A stretch of 64,000 bases of DNA from Locusta migratoria (taxonomy: Eukaryota; Arthropoda; Insecta; Orthoptera; Acrididae): contig CM048744.1 in NCBI GenBank assembly GCA_026315105.1, positions 318,563,270 to 318,627,269 of the forward strand. The letters are read 5' to 3'. The position numbers and the translations under genes were made by a program. This document shows positions 1-10,855 of this stretch, in pieces; positions within the stretch are counted from its first letter, which is position 1; each line of letters begins with the position of its first letter. The notes below the pieces were generated by a model. The model was given only the letters and a program-made list of their open reading frames with translations. It was not told the origin of the DNA and made no database searches.

Positions 1-173
1 TGGTTCAACTTGGATGACATGAGTTTTAAAAACATGTAACTAGCTTCTTTACGGTATAGTTGTTTGCTAACCCCTTTGAGCAAAATTTTTGTGAAAACCT
101 GGAAAATAATTATTTTTAACCTGGAAAACCTGGAAAAAACCTTGAATTTGAAAATGAAGATTTGGTGGCCACC
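1..173. repeat. Terminal fragment of a TIR-type element
   Basis: The stretch repeats CCTGGAAAACCTGG-like words, runs through TTGAATTTGAAAAT and ends near CCACCCTGAC. The right end of the element at 51401-52923 also carries TTGAATTTGAAAAT followed by a GGACACCCTG terminus, so this looks like the end of a related non-autonomous element cut by the window edge. The relation is judged by eye from about 40 bases. Confidence 0.35.
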
Positions 174-279
174 CTGACTTGTAAATAATCTGTAGATTTC
201 AGTTGGAAATAATAAGTGTTTTTCTAATGATGACAATTACCATCCAGTAGATTTTCTTGCTGTAAGGATGGATTTGTTA

Positions 280-1390
280 GGGGGGTGAGTGAGCAAGATA
301 AAATCAAATTGGTAAAATGACAGCTTGAGGGTATTGCGCAGTCGTGGGCTAATGTAAATAATCATTTGTTCGAGACCTATGACAAGTTTGAGATTTGTTT
401 CTTAAACAAGTGCTGGAGTGAAGTAAAACAAATGATGCTTCAAAATGAATTTCTTAACGGTCCAAATTTCAAGTATGGCAATGGTTCAATGCGCGGATTT
501 TGTGTGCGCGAACTGAATAAGTTAATGCATTCAAATTGGCCGATTGGAGTGCTGACAGAAATCACGACATTAAAGAGGCGATTACCAGATTATTTGCAAT
601 GGGATTTGCTGCATAGTCTGACACAATCGATTGATGGGTTTTTAGATTTTGTTGTAAAGTTGGAATGAGCATTAATGTTTAAACCAAATCATGGTAATGG
701 AAGAGAAAATGGTAGTCAGAATTGGGACCATAATAGTAATGATGAGGATGATCCACTAGCTCTTGATGGGATTATGAATTGTGAATGGAAGGTGATGGAT
801 GAAAGTGTTGATGCTACGTTAAAGGAACCATTGTCTGTAGTGAAGGAAGGAAGGAAAGTTTAATATTGGTGAAACAGATAATATTTTGGGTGAAAATTTG
901 ATGTGGGATGCAGATGTGAAACTGAAATTGACAAATAATGAGTGTACTAAAGATCTGAATGATGAGCGATGCAGCACTGAAGTGATTGTTTGGAAATAGA
1001 TTTTGATAACTCTGTGCTCAATGATTAATCAGTGGAGGTAAATGATATATGTAGTAAGGTTTTAAGTGCATCAGCTGAAGTCAATAATGTTATTTGTGAT
1101 ATATTTGGAAAGAACGATGATGTATGTGAGGAAGATATTGTATGTTCTGAAAATAATTATGTGAACGAAGCAGCTGGTATAGTGACTTTTCCTATTCTTG
1201 AAAGCAATTATAAGATCAATAAGGGCAGAGATGCAGAGGAATTTGTTGGATCAATTTGTGAAGGGAAGACAAAGTGACAGTGTTATTAATGACAATTATG
1301 GTGAGTTAGGAGAAGGGGTAAATGTGAATTGGTTTGGCAAAAGTGAATGGGAGAGACTAGTGTTGCAAAAACAAAAATTACTGTAGTGTG
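280..1390 (+). pseudogene. LTR-retrotransposon gag-like relic
   Basis: The frame around 290-668 reads VSEQDKIKLVK, then a TGA near 318, then QLEGIAQSWANVNNHLFETYDKF-type sequence continuing to residues such as GNGSMRGFCVREL and LKRRLPDYLQWDL. This is the usual pattern of a retroelement capsid region: a short VxEQDKIxxV start, a W in the helical part, FETYxxF, NGPNF and LKRRLPDYL. Downstream frames at 675-863 and 1032-1277 are acidic, low-complexity and separated by stops, and could be the gag C-terminus. No zinc knuckle, protease or LTR was recognised. The open frame at 366 begins with TTG, so it is a fragment and not a start. Assignment to a particular LTR family is not possible. Confidence 0.55.
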
Positions 1391-1562
1391 GAAATGTTTT
1401 CTTGTGGGAACATGGACAGACTGATGGTAAAAGCAAGAATATTTTTATGTTGATATTTTATTGCATTGCTGTTGAAGAGTGTATATCGATTCCACTGGAG
1501 GAAGGCGTTTAAAACTGGAACCTTGGTGATTCAGATGGGGTTCTATATATTGGCAACTATAC
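1391..1562. other. Intergenic or intronic sequence, nothing recognised
   Basis: No coding frame, tRNA-like box or repeat shared with the rest of the window was seen between the gag-like relic and the direct repeat that begins near 1564. Confidence 0.5.
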
Positions 1563-1563
1563 T

Positions 1564-1632
1564 GTGACCTTCCTATTGGTACTTACCAATAAGAATTGGG
1601 CAATACATAACTCAGGGTAATAAAATTATAGA
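1564..1632 (+). repeat. Direct repeat Z, copy 1, left part
   Basis: The block starting GTGACCTTCCTATTGGTACT is repeated at 5864-5935 with about 80% identity in the same orientation. In copy 1 the Penelope pair starts right after it; the matching right part of Z resumes at 5116. The boundaries are where the two copies stop resembling each other. Confidence 0.7.
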
Positions 1633-3577
1633 GGGAAACTTTCCTGGTGGGATAAACAAAAATAAAAAATAGAAAAGAGATGACTTACCAAAAGGACCGG
1701 CTCGTCCATAGAAACGAATAAAATCACACACAAACACACATACAAGCTTTCGCCACCACTGCAGGTTCTTCAGGAAAAAGAGGAAAAAAGGGGAGGAGAA
1801 AAGGGAAGGGTATGGGTTTTAAGGAAGTGGAAAAGGAGTCATTCCAATCCCAGGAGTGGAAGGACTTACCTTAGGGGAAAAAAGGAAGGTAAACAAAAAC
1901 ACACACACTCAGACATATCAAAACGCAAACACACCTAGACAGACATTTGTAAAAAGCAAAGAAGTTGGACAGAGATACCAATTGAAGCAGAGGCTCTGTC
2001 CACAGAACCGAGGCAAAGATGCTAAAGATGGTGGACGGGAATTTGAATTAGCGGAGATTGAGACTAGGTGGGCAACGGGAGGAGAGAATAAGATGAAGGG
2101 CAAGTTTCCATCTCCGGAGTTCTGAAAGGTTGGTGTCAGTAGGAAGTATCCAGATAACCCGGATGGTGTAACAATTGCGGCAAGATGTGCTGGCCGTGCA
2201 CCAAGGCATGTTTAGCCACAGGGTGATCCTCATTACCAACAAACACTGTCTGCCTGTGACCATTCATACGAGTGGACAGTTTGTTGCTGGTCATTCCCAC
2301 ATAGAACGCTTCACAGTGCAGGCATGTCAGTTGGTAAATCACGTGGGTGCTATAGCAAGTGGCTCTGCCCTTGATTGTGTACACCTTCCGGGTTACTGGA
2401 CTGGAGTAAGTGGTGGTGGAAGGGTGCATAGGGCAGGTTTTACAACGGGGGCGGTTGCATGGGTAGGAGCCAGAGGGTAGGAAAGGTGGTTTGGGGATTT
2501 GATAGGGATGGACTAGGAGGTTACGAAGGTTAGGTGGGCGGCGGAAAGATACTCTTGGTGGAGTGGGAAGGATGTCATTAAGGCATTAAGGATGGATCTC
2601 ATTTCGGGGCAGGATTTAAGGAAGTCGTATCCCTGCTGGAGAGCCACATTCAGAGTCTGCTCCAGTCCCGGAAAGTATCCTGGACAAAAGGGGCACTTCT
2701 GGGGTTCTTTGGTGGAAGGTTCTGGATTTGGGGGGATGAGGAGGTGGCTATGGTAATTTGCTTTTGAACCAGTTTAGGAGGATAGCTGCGGGATGTGAAA
2801 GCTGTTATTAGGTTATTGGTGTACTGGTTCAGGTATTCGGGACTGGAGCAGACTCTTTTGCCACGAAGACCTAAGCTGAAGGGAAGGAAACGTTTTTGTG
2901 GAATGGATGGCAGCTGTCATAATGGAGGTACTGTTGTTTGTTGGTAGGTTTGATGCGGACAGATGTGTGAAGTTGGCCGTTGGATAGGTGGAGGTCAACA
3001 TCGAGGAACGTGGCACGGGATTTGGAATAGGACCAGGTGAATTTGATGGGACCAAAGGAATTGAGGTTGGAGAGGAAATTCTGGAGTTCTTCTTCACTGT
3101 TGGTCCAGATCATGGAGATGTCGTCAATGAATCTGTACCAAACTTTGGGTCCCATAAATAAGTTTGCGTACGAGGGGGCCATCCTGGTTCCCATGGCTGT
3201 TCCCTTTAGTTGTTGGTATGTCTGGCCCTCAAAGGTGAAGAAGTTGTGGGTTAGGATGAAGCTGGCTAGGGTATTAAGGAAAGAGGTTTTAGGTAGGGAA
3301 GTGGGTGGTCGGCGTGAAAGGAAATACTCCATCGCAGTGAGGCCCTGGGCATGTGGGATATTTGTGTATAAGGAAGTGGCATCAATGGTTACAAGGATGG
3401 TTTCAGGAGGTAACAGGCTGGGTGAGGATTTCAGGCAATCGAGGAAGTGGTTGGTGTCTTTGATGAAGGATGGGAGACTGCACATGATGGGTTGAAGGTG
3501 TTGGTCTATGTAGGCAGAGATTCGTTCTGTGGGGGCTTGGAACCAGCCACAATCGGCCGGCCTGGTGATTAGGTATC
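1633..3577 (-). mobile_element. Penelope-like element, left arm of head-to-head pair 1
   Basis: The minus strand reads from a truncated 5' end at about 3577 through reverse transcriptase and GIY-YIG coding sequence to a 3' tail ending near 1633. The tail contains GCGAAAGCTTGTATGTGTG, GACGAGCCGGTCCTTTTGGT and a CTCTATAATTTT terminus that recurs at 7201-7220. It abuts a second copy in the opposite orientation at 3578. The 5' portion is missing, as is common for PLE copies. Confidence 0.88.
2048..3577 (-). pseudogene. PLE reverse transcriptase plus GIY-YIG endonuclease, broken
   Basis: PLE proteins carry a telomerase-related reverse transcriptase followed by a GIY-YIG nuclease. Visible RT motifs are TIDATSLYTNIPHAQG (motif A), GTAMGTRMAPSYANLFM (motif B), WYRFIDDISMIW (motif C) and TFLDVDLHLSNGQ (motif D/E). 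The nuclease is seen as VIYQLTCLHCEAFYVGMTSN followed by STRMNGHRQ, matching the GIY...YIG spacing and the conserved Arg. Compared with the other three copies it lacks about 14 residues between NLFMG and KVWYRF, an in-frame deletion just before motif C. Frame breaks lie near 2870 and 2140, and the original C-terminal frame runs to a stop at 2048. The start of the reading frame is lost at the junction near 3577. Confidence 0.88.
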
Positions 3578-4890
3578 TGCGATGGAGTATTTCCTTTCAC
3601 GCCGACCACCCACTTCCCTACCTAAAACCTCTTTCCTTAATACCCTAGCCAGCTTCATCCTAACCCACAACTTCTTCACCTTTGAGGGCCAGACATACCA
3701 ACAACTAACGGGGAACAACCATGGGAACCAGGATGGCCCCCTTGTACGCAAACTTATTTATGGGACGCTTAGAGGAAGCCTTCCTGGATACCCAAGCCTG
3801 TCAACTCAAAGTTTGGTACAGATTCATTGATGACATCTTCATGATCTGGACCATCAGTGAAGATGAACCGCAGAATTTCCTCTCCAACCTCAACTCCTTT
3901 GGTCCCATCAAATTCACCTGGTCCTATTCCAAATCCCATGCCACGTTCCTCGATGTTGACCTCCACCTATCCAACGGCCAACTTCACACATCTGTCCGCA
4001 TCAAACCTACCAACAAACAACAGTACCTCCATTATGACAGCTGCCATCCATTCCACAAAAACGTTCCCTTCCCTACAGCTTAGGTCTTCATGGCAAAAGA
4101 GTCTGCTCCAGTCCCGAATCCCTGAACCAGTACACCAATAACCTAATAACAGCTTTCACATCCCGCAGCTATCCTCCTAAACTGGTTCAGAAGCAAATTA
4201 CCAGAGCCACCTCCTCATCCCCCCAAATCCAGATCCTTCCACCGAAGAACCCCAGAAGTGCCCCTTTTGTCACCGGATACTTTCCGGGACTGGAGCAGAC
4301 TCTGAATGTGGCTCTCCAGCAGGGATACAACTTCCTTAAATCCTGCCCCGAAATGAGATCCATCCTTAATGACATCCTTCCCACTCCACCAAGAGTATCT
4401 TTCCGCCGCCCACCTAACTTTCGTAACCTCCTAGTCCATCCCTATCAAACCACCTTCCCTACCCTCTGGCTCCTACCCATGCAACCGCCCCCGTTGTAAA
4501 ACCTGCCCTATGCCCCCTTCCACCACCACTTACTCCAGTCCAGTAACCCGGAAGGTGTACACAATCAAGGGCAGAGCCACTTGCTATAGCACCCACGTGA
4601 TTTACCAACTGACATGCCTGCACTGTGAAGCGTTCTATGTGGGAATAACCAGCAACAAACTGTCCATTCGCATGAATGGTCACAGGCAGACAGTGTTTGT
4701 TGGTAATGAGGATCACCCTGTGGCTAAACATGCCTTGATGCACGGCCAGCACATCTTGGCGCAGTGTTACACCGTCCGGGTTATCTGGATACTTCCCACT
4801 GACACCAACCTTTCAGAACTCCGGAGATGGGAACTTGCCCTTCAGCTTATTCTCTCCTCCCGTTGCCCACCTGGTCTCAATCTCCACTAA
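3578..4890 (+). pseudogene. PLE RT plus GIY-YIG, frameshifted copy
   Basis: RRPPTSLPKTSFLNTLASF begins the conserved part. A small insertion where other copies read CAACTAAAGGGAACAGCC (here CTAACGGGGAACAACC) shifts the frame near motif B. The next frame holds MGTRMAPLYANLFMGRLEEA, KVWYRFIDDIFMIW (motif C, FIDD) and TFLDVDLHLSNGQ. Further frame breaks near 4083 and 4300 lead to the GIY-YIG part at 4510-4890 with FYVGITSNKL and SIRMNGHRQ, then LSELRRWELALQ and a stop at 4888-4890. This copy keeps the RLEEAFLDTQACQL segment missing in the left arm, so the left-arm deletion came after, or was not copied into, this arm. Confidence 0.87.
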
Positions 4891-5032
4891 TTCAAATTCC
4901 CGCCCACCATCTTTAGCATCTTTGCCTCGGTTCTGTGGACAGAGCCTCTGCCTCAATTGGTATCTCTGTCCAACTTCTTTGCTTTTTACAAATGTCTGTC
5001 TAGGTGTGTTTGCATTCATGTGTTTGTGTGTG

Positions 5033-5036
<4 letters not shown>

Positions 5037-5071
<35 letters not shown>
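5037..5071 (+). repeat. (TG)n microsatellite in PLE tail
   Basis: About 17 uninterrupted TG units. The same position in other tail copies is also a TG tract, so the microsatellite belongs to the element rather than the insertion site. Confidence 0.95.
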
Positions 5072-5072
<1 letters not shown>

Positions 5073-5115
5073 GACGAGCCTGTCCTTTGGGTAAGTCATC
5101 CGTTTTCTATTTTTT

Positions 5116-5372
5116 ATAAATACTTATAATTGTTTATATATAAATTATATGCTGCATAACTACTATTTTAGTCGGTCATAAAATATTTAAGTGGCAGTCT
5201 ACAACAAACTAACATTACTAAGAATAATATTACATGTAATAAAATACATATATAAATGTAATGCGCTTTAGTGGGTTCATGATTTGTGTTTCTGTTATGG
5301 AATCTATGTTGTGACACAAGAATATTATCACCTCAATGAAAAGCAGAACAAGAGAGTAAAACAAATTTTACA
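5116..5372 (+). repeat. Direct repeat Z, copy 1, right part (empty site)
   Basis: This block is repeated at 6945-6972 plus 7221-7463. Here AATTGTTTATATATAAATTA is continuous, whereas in the second copy a PLE tail sits at that point. Copy 1 therefore shows the state before that insertion. The repeats part company after AAACAAATTTTA. Confidence 0.75.
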
Positions 5373-5863
5373 TCTGCTAATATTTTCGGAGCTGCACATG
5401 TTTGGTGACTGCTTAGTTACTGGCATTTCATTAACTTAAGATCCAGCCACAGACACACACATTTACATCATCGACGTTGGTTATTAGCTTTTCTCCCATG
5501 GTGCCTCTGCCGCTGATGTATGTTGACTGCCTCCTGGAACTGCCGTCGTTTAGTACTCGAAGCCACTGGCTGCTGTGGAGCGTGACTGTGTCCATGATGT
5601 GAAGTTCTGCGTTGCCGTATTTGTAACTCGTGGACCACATTCTTCTCCTATCTTCGTATTATAACAGGCACGAAACTGCTGATGTACTATAAAGGTCTGA
5701 GCCCCCACACATCACTGACTATGCATTAGACTTGGCTTCTACATGAGTGTACTGCAAAATCTACAGTAACTATTCATACAGAATTATATTAAAACCGATC
5801 GAAATATGGAGGGGAAAAAAAAAACTATTGCTTTGTTTCTCATCCCGGATGAGCATCCCTTTG
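5373..5863. other. Unassigned sequence between Z copies
   Basis: No convincing coding frame. The minus frame at 5431-5640 has no recognisable motif and I treat it as chance. Confidence 0.4.
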
Positions 5864-7463
5864 GTGACCTTCCTATTGGTACTTACTAACAAGAATTGAC
5901 CAATACTTAACTAAGGGTAGTAAAAGATTTATAGCTCGTTGTCTCTGTACATAGCGATGAGTTCTGTATGTCAGCTTCTGTGCCCAAAGCAGCTACCCAA
6001 TCTGTTTAAAAAAAGATCAATAATTAATTTGTAGTCTATCCAGCCTATTAATTTGCATATCATGACGTGAAAATATATTTAAACAAACATAAATTAAACT
6101 TCTGAATAACCAACAAAATGGATTCTAAGATATAGAAGTGGTTCACTCACAAAGTAATTCTTTATAAATGGAGTTTATTTTGGACATGAACATGCAGAGG
6201 TGGTCCTACTTTATACATCGTTAAATAACTGAATATTTCCCCAACTATTGTTCATCAGAGGCACAATAAAGTATCACACACACTCGAGAGTAACAGTTCC
6301 AAATTATCACTCGTAAATTAGTGTACTCCATTGAACATTGCAGTTCCAAATTAATCCGCGATTAAAGTATTTGTTATAAAACACAGTTCGTCATCACACG
6401 AGTACACAATTGCTGAATTATCACAGTTCCACAGCCCTATTACTGTGCATAGTTTATCACTGTTCATCAAAGACTTAAGTTCTTCAGTCACAGTCCCGTA
6501 CATTTTCTAAGTTCACAAATGCCTATCTCTTCAAATCACAAGTTCGTAATGCAGCTTCAGACCTCCCAGTGTCACATCCTTAAACCACGGCGTCCAAGTT
6601 ATGAGTCCCTCCCCACGCATTCGAAAGCATGCTCTTCCTACTCCCAAAATTGTATCCTTCCACGCTTCCTATCGCCTCATCTTTAAAATACAATTTCCCT
6701 TCCAAAATATTATACATTTGAATATCAGAGAATTAAATGCTTTGACCACCTCCTACAAATATTTACATTTAACAAACAAATAAATATTTAACAATACTAA
6801 AAAATGATTGAGACTGAAGCTCTTTGCTCAGATAGCCATTAAGCATGGCGTCTCACTGTTCAAATACACTGCCGCCATTGAAATATAGTTACACAATTAA
6901 TATTTAATTTATCATGGCTTTTGATACAAATATATTCAGTTCTTGTCCACAAATACTTATAACTGTTTATATTTAAGTCCTTCCACTCTTGGGATTGGAA
7001 TGACTTCTTTTCCACTTCCTTAAAACCCATATCCTTCCCTTTTCCTCCCCTTTTTTCCTCTTTTTCCTGAAGAAGCTGCCAGTGGTGGCGAAAGCTTGTA
7101 TGTGTGTTTGTATGTGATTTTATTTGTTTCTCTCGACGAGCCGGTCCTTTTGGTAAGTCATCTCTTTTCTATTTTTATTTTTATTTATCCCACCGGGAAA
7201 GTTTCCCTCTATAATTTTCGTTATATAAATTATCTGATGCATATCGACTATTTTTAGTCAGCCATAAAATATTTAAGTGGCAGTCTACAGCATAAAAAAC
7301 TAACGTTACTTAGAATATTATTAAATATAATAAAGTACATATATAAATGTAATGTGCTTTACTGGGTTCATGATTTGTGTTTCTGTGGTGCAATCTATGT
7401 TCTGACACAAGAATATTATTACCTCAACGAAAAGCAGAACAAGAGAGTAAAACAAATTTTATT
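5864..7463 (+). repeat. Direct repeat Z, copy 2
   Basis: It begins with the same GTGACCTTCCTATTGGTACT block as copy 1 and ends with the same AAACAAATTTTAT block. Between 5936 and 6944 lies about 1 kb of AT-rich sequence that copy 1 lacks, because the PLE pair occupies that interval there. No protein of its own was recognised, so Z is either a segmental duplication or a non-autonomous repeat. Confidence 0.6.
6973..7220 (+). mobile_element. Solo 3' tail of PLE family A
   Basis: A 248-bp fragment with the family A tail: TCCTTCCACTCTTGGGATTG, the CTGAAGAAGCTGCC...GGTGGCGAAAGC hairpin (7077-7096), GACGAGCCGGTCCTTTTGGT and CCCTCTATAATTTT. It is flanked by TTATAT on both sides (6967-6972 and 7221-7226), read as a target-site duplication because the other Z copy is uninterrupted at this point. 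The fragment is fully 5' truncated and has no coding sequence. Confidence 0.8.
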
Positions 7464-7545
7464 GGAAGAATATGGAAATAACGTGGTACATCTTTTAAGA
7501 TAGGTAGTGTGGTGAAATGCTGCCCATTCGCTTCTTAATCTGTTA

Positions 7546-7557
7546 GTGATAAACACT
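7546..7557 (+). repeat. Target-site duplication of RTE copy 1 (3' side)
   Basis: GTGATAAACACT here is identical to 10844-10855. Together they bracket the RTE element exactly. Confidence 0.93.
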
Positions 7558-10500
7558 GTTGTTGTGGTCTTCAGTCCAGAGACTGGTTTGATGCAGCTCT
7601 CCACCCTACTCTATCCTGAGCAAGCCTTTTCATCTCCTCATAAGAACGACAACCCACATCCACTTGAATCTGCTTATTATACGCGTCTCTTGGTCTCCCT
7701 CTGCGATTTTTACCCCACACACTTCCCTCCAATGCTAAATTCACAATTCCTTGATGTCTAAGAATGTGTCCTACCAATCTATCCCTTCTTTTAGTCAAGG
7801 TATGCCAGAAATTTCTTTTCTCCCCAATTCGGTCCAGTACCTCCTCATTAGTTACGCGATCCTACCACCTAATCTTCAGCATTCTTCTGTAGCACCACAT
7901 TTCAAAAGCCTCTATCCTCTTTCTGTCCACACTGCTTATCGTCCATGTTTCACTCCCATACAAGGCAACACTCCATACAAATGCCTTCAGAAAGGACTTC
8001 CTTAGGCTTAAATCAATATTAGATGTTAACAAATTTCTCTTTTTCAAAAACGCCTTTCTACCCATTGCCATTCTGCATTTTATATCCTCTGTACTGCGAC
8101 CATCATTTGTTATTTTACTGCCCAAGTAACAAAACTCATCTACCTCCTTTATTGTTTCGTTACCTAACCTAATTCCTTCAGCATCACCTGATTTTCTTAC
8201 ACTGCACTCCATTACCCTAGTTTTACTCTTGTTAATGTTCATCTTATATGCACCTTTCAGCACACTATCCATTCCGTTCAATTGCTCTTGCAGGTCATTT
8301 GCTGTCTCTGACAGAATTACTATGTCGTCGGCAAAACGCAATGTTTTTAATTCTTTACCCTGAACTTTAATTCCTTCTCCAAATTTCTCCTTGCTTTCCT
8401 TTATAGCTTGCTCAATGTACAAATTGAACAACATTGGGGAAAGGCTACAACCCTGTCTTACTCCCTTTCCAACCACTGCATCCCTTTCATGCCCTTCAAC
8501 TCTGACAACCGCTGTCTGGTTTTTGTACAAGTTGTAAATAACCTTACGCTCCCTATATTTTACTCCTGCTTGCTTCAGAACTTGAAATAGTTTGTTCCAA
8601 TCAACATTGTCAAAAGCCTTCTCCAAATCTACAAAAGCTAGAAATGTTGGTTTGCCTTTTCTTAATCTATCTTCTAGGATAAGCCGTAAAGTGAGTATTG
8701 CCTCCCGTGTTCCTACATTTCTCCTGAACCCAAACTGATCTTCCCCGAGGTCGGCTTCTACCAGCTTTTCCATCCTTCTGTATATAATTCGTGTTAATAT
8801 TTTGCAACCATGACTTATTAAACTGATGGTTCTGTAGTTTTCACACCTGTCTGCACCCGCTTTCTTTGGAATGGGGATTATTACATTTTTCTTAAAGTCT
8901 GAGGGTACTTCACCTGTCTCATACATCTTACACACAATGTGAAACAATTTTGTCATGGCTGGTTCTCCCAGAGACTTCAGTAACTCTGACGGAATGTCAT
9001 CTACTCCAGGGGCCTTGTTTCGACTTAGATCTTTCAGTGCTCTGTCAAATTCATCTCTCAGTATAATATCTCCTATTTCATCATCATCTACATCCTCTTC
9101 CCTTCCTACAATAGTGTCTCGAAGTTCATTTCCTTTGTAGAGCCCCTCTATATACTCTTTGCATCTTGCAGTTTTCCCTTCTTTGCTGAGAACTGGTTTT
9201 CCATCAGTGTCCTTGATATTCATAGAGCTGTTTTTCTTATCGCCAAATGTTTCTTTTATTTTCCGGTAGGCTGTATCTATTTTTCCCCTATTTATACATT
9301 CTTCTACATCCTTGCATTTGCCTTCTAGCCATTCCTGCTTAGCCATTTTGCACTTCCTATCAATCTCATTTCTTAGTAGTCTGTACTCCATTTTGACTGT
9401 TTCATTTACTGCATTTTTATATTTTCTCCTTTCATCGATTAAATTTAGTATCTCCTGTGATATCCAAGGATTTTTTGTAGGCCTTGCCTTCCTACCTATT
9501 TTGTCCTCTGCTGCCTTCACTATTTCATCTCTCAATTTTACCCATTCCTCCTCAACTGTTTTATTTTCCCCTGTTTCTGTCAATTGTTGCCTGAAGCTCC
9601 CTCTGAAATTCTTAAGAATTTCAGGTTCCTTCAATTTATCCAGGTCCCATCTCCTTATTTTCCTACCTTTCTGTAGTTTCTTCAGTTTCAGCCTACAGTT
9701 CATAACCAACAAGTTATGGTCAGAGTCTATGTCTGCCCCTGGGTATGTCCTACACTTCAAAACCTGGTTCCGAAATCTATGTCTTACCATTATAAAATCT
9801 ATCTGGTATCTCCCGGTATCTCCTGGTCTCTTCCACGTATACAACCTTCTTTTGTGATTCTTAAACCAGGTGTTTGTTATAACTAAATTATGTTCCGTGC
9901 AAAATTCTACCAGGCGGCTTCCTCTTTCATTCCTTTTGCCCAGACCATATTCCCCCACTATCTTCTCTTCCCTTCCTTGTCCTACTACCGAATTCCAGTC
10001 TCCCATAACAATTAAGTTTTCCTCTCCCTTAATTGTCTGAATAATTTCCTTTAGCTCCTCATATATTTCTTCGATTTCCTCATCATCGGCAGAGCTAGTT
10101 GGCATATAAACCTGTACTACTGTTGTCGGTGTTGGCTTCGTATCTATCTTGACAATGATAATGCGATCGCTGTGCTGGTCATAGTAGTTTACCCGCATTC
10201 CTATTTTCTTATTCATTATCAATCCTACTCCTGTGATACCCCCAACTGATTTTGTATTTATAATCCTGTAGTCACCTGACCAGAAATCCTGTTCATCCTG
10301 CCACCGAACTTCACTAATCCCCACTATATCTAACTTCAACCTATCCATTTCCCTTTTTAAATTTTCTAATTTTCCTACCCGATTAAGGGATCTAACATTC
10401 CATGCTCCGATCCGTAGAATGCCAGTATTGTCTTTCCTGATGATAACATCCTCCTGAGTAGTCCCCGCTCGGAGATCCGAATGGGGGACTATTTTACCTC

Positions 10501-10843
10501 CGGAATATTTTACCCGAGAGGATGCCATCATCATATTTTCATACAGTAGAGCTGCATGTCCTCGGGAAAAGTAACGGCTGTAGTTTCCCCTTGCTTTCAG
10601 CCGTTCGCAGTAACCGTGTGGCAAAGCCACATTAGCTGATGTTACAAGGCCATCTCAGTCAATCATCCAGACTGTTGCCCCTGTAACTACTGAAAAGGCT
10701 GCTGCCCCTCTTCAGGAACCACACGTTTGTCTGGCCTCTCCACAGATACCCCTCCGCTGTGGTTGCACCTACGGTACGGCTATCTGTATCGTTGAGGCAC
10801 GCAAGCCACCCCACCTCGGCAATGTCTGTGGTTCATGGGAGTG
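7558..10843 (-). mobile_element. Full-length RTE-type LINE, copy 1
   Basis: A 3286-bp insertion flanked by an identical 12-bp target-site duplication. On the minus strand it starts CACTCCCATGAACCACAGAC, carries a roughly 300-bp leader, one long reading frame, and ends just after the stop codon with an ACAACAACA-type tail and no poly(A). Short 3' end, single ORF and APE-type endonuclease fit the RTE clade. The presence of both ends and an unmutated duplication point to a young insertion. Confidence 0.93.
7571..10534 (-). pseudogene. RTE ORF: APE endonuclease and reverse transcriptase, one stop
   Basis: The first in-frame ATG is at 10534; the open frame extends to a GTG at 10630 with no ATG, so I take 10534. 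The endonuclease shows IGAWNVRSL near residue 45, ISEVRW, MGDWNSVVG and DSDHNLLVM, the catalytic N, E, D/N and SDH blocks of APE-type nucleases. RT follows with NKAPGVDDIPSELLK, VIIPIPKK, YRTISLIS, FVDLEKAFDNVDW (motif A, near 632), GVRQGCSLSPMLFNLY (motif B, near 689) and LRFADDIVIL (motif C, near 733). A TAG at 7862-7864 interrupts the frame after MLKIRW; the same frame resumes and runs 96 more codons (WHTLTKRRDRLVGHIL, RRGRPRDAYNKQI) to 7571. In the second copy that codon is GTA. The tail is a usual part of RTE proteins, so the truncated protein is probably non-functional unless the stop is read through. Confidence 0.92.
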
Positions 10844-10855
10844 GTGATAAACACT
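10844..10855 (+). repeat. Target-site duplication of RTE copy 1 (5' side)
   Basis: GTGATAAACACT, identical to 7546-7557. Confidence 0.93.

Larger units (their letters stand above)
3578..5115 (+). mobile_element. Penelope-like element, right arm of head-to-head pair 1
   Basis: From 3578 (CTGCGATGGAGTATTTCC) the plus strand repeats, in inverted order, the sequence of the left arm, ending with a (TG)n run at 5037-5071, TCGACGAGCCTGTCCTTTGG and a short T-rich end. The 5' truncation lies inside the RT region just before the RRPPTSLPKTS segment. Direct repeat Z resumes immediately after it. Confidence 0.88.

Noticed and set aside
2136..2429. GIY-YIG frames as stand-alone homing endonucleases
   Set aside because: Each is directly downstream of a Penelope-type RT on the same strand and is the normal C-terminal domain of that element.
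10535..10630. GTG start of the long minus-strand RTE frame
   Set aside because: Eukaryotic initiation needs ATG in nearly all cases; the first ATG is at 10534 and the 32 codons before it are probably leader sequence that happens to be open.
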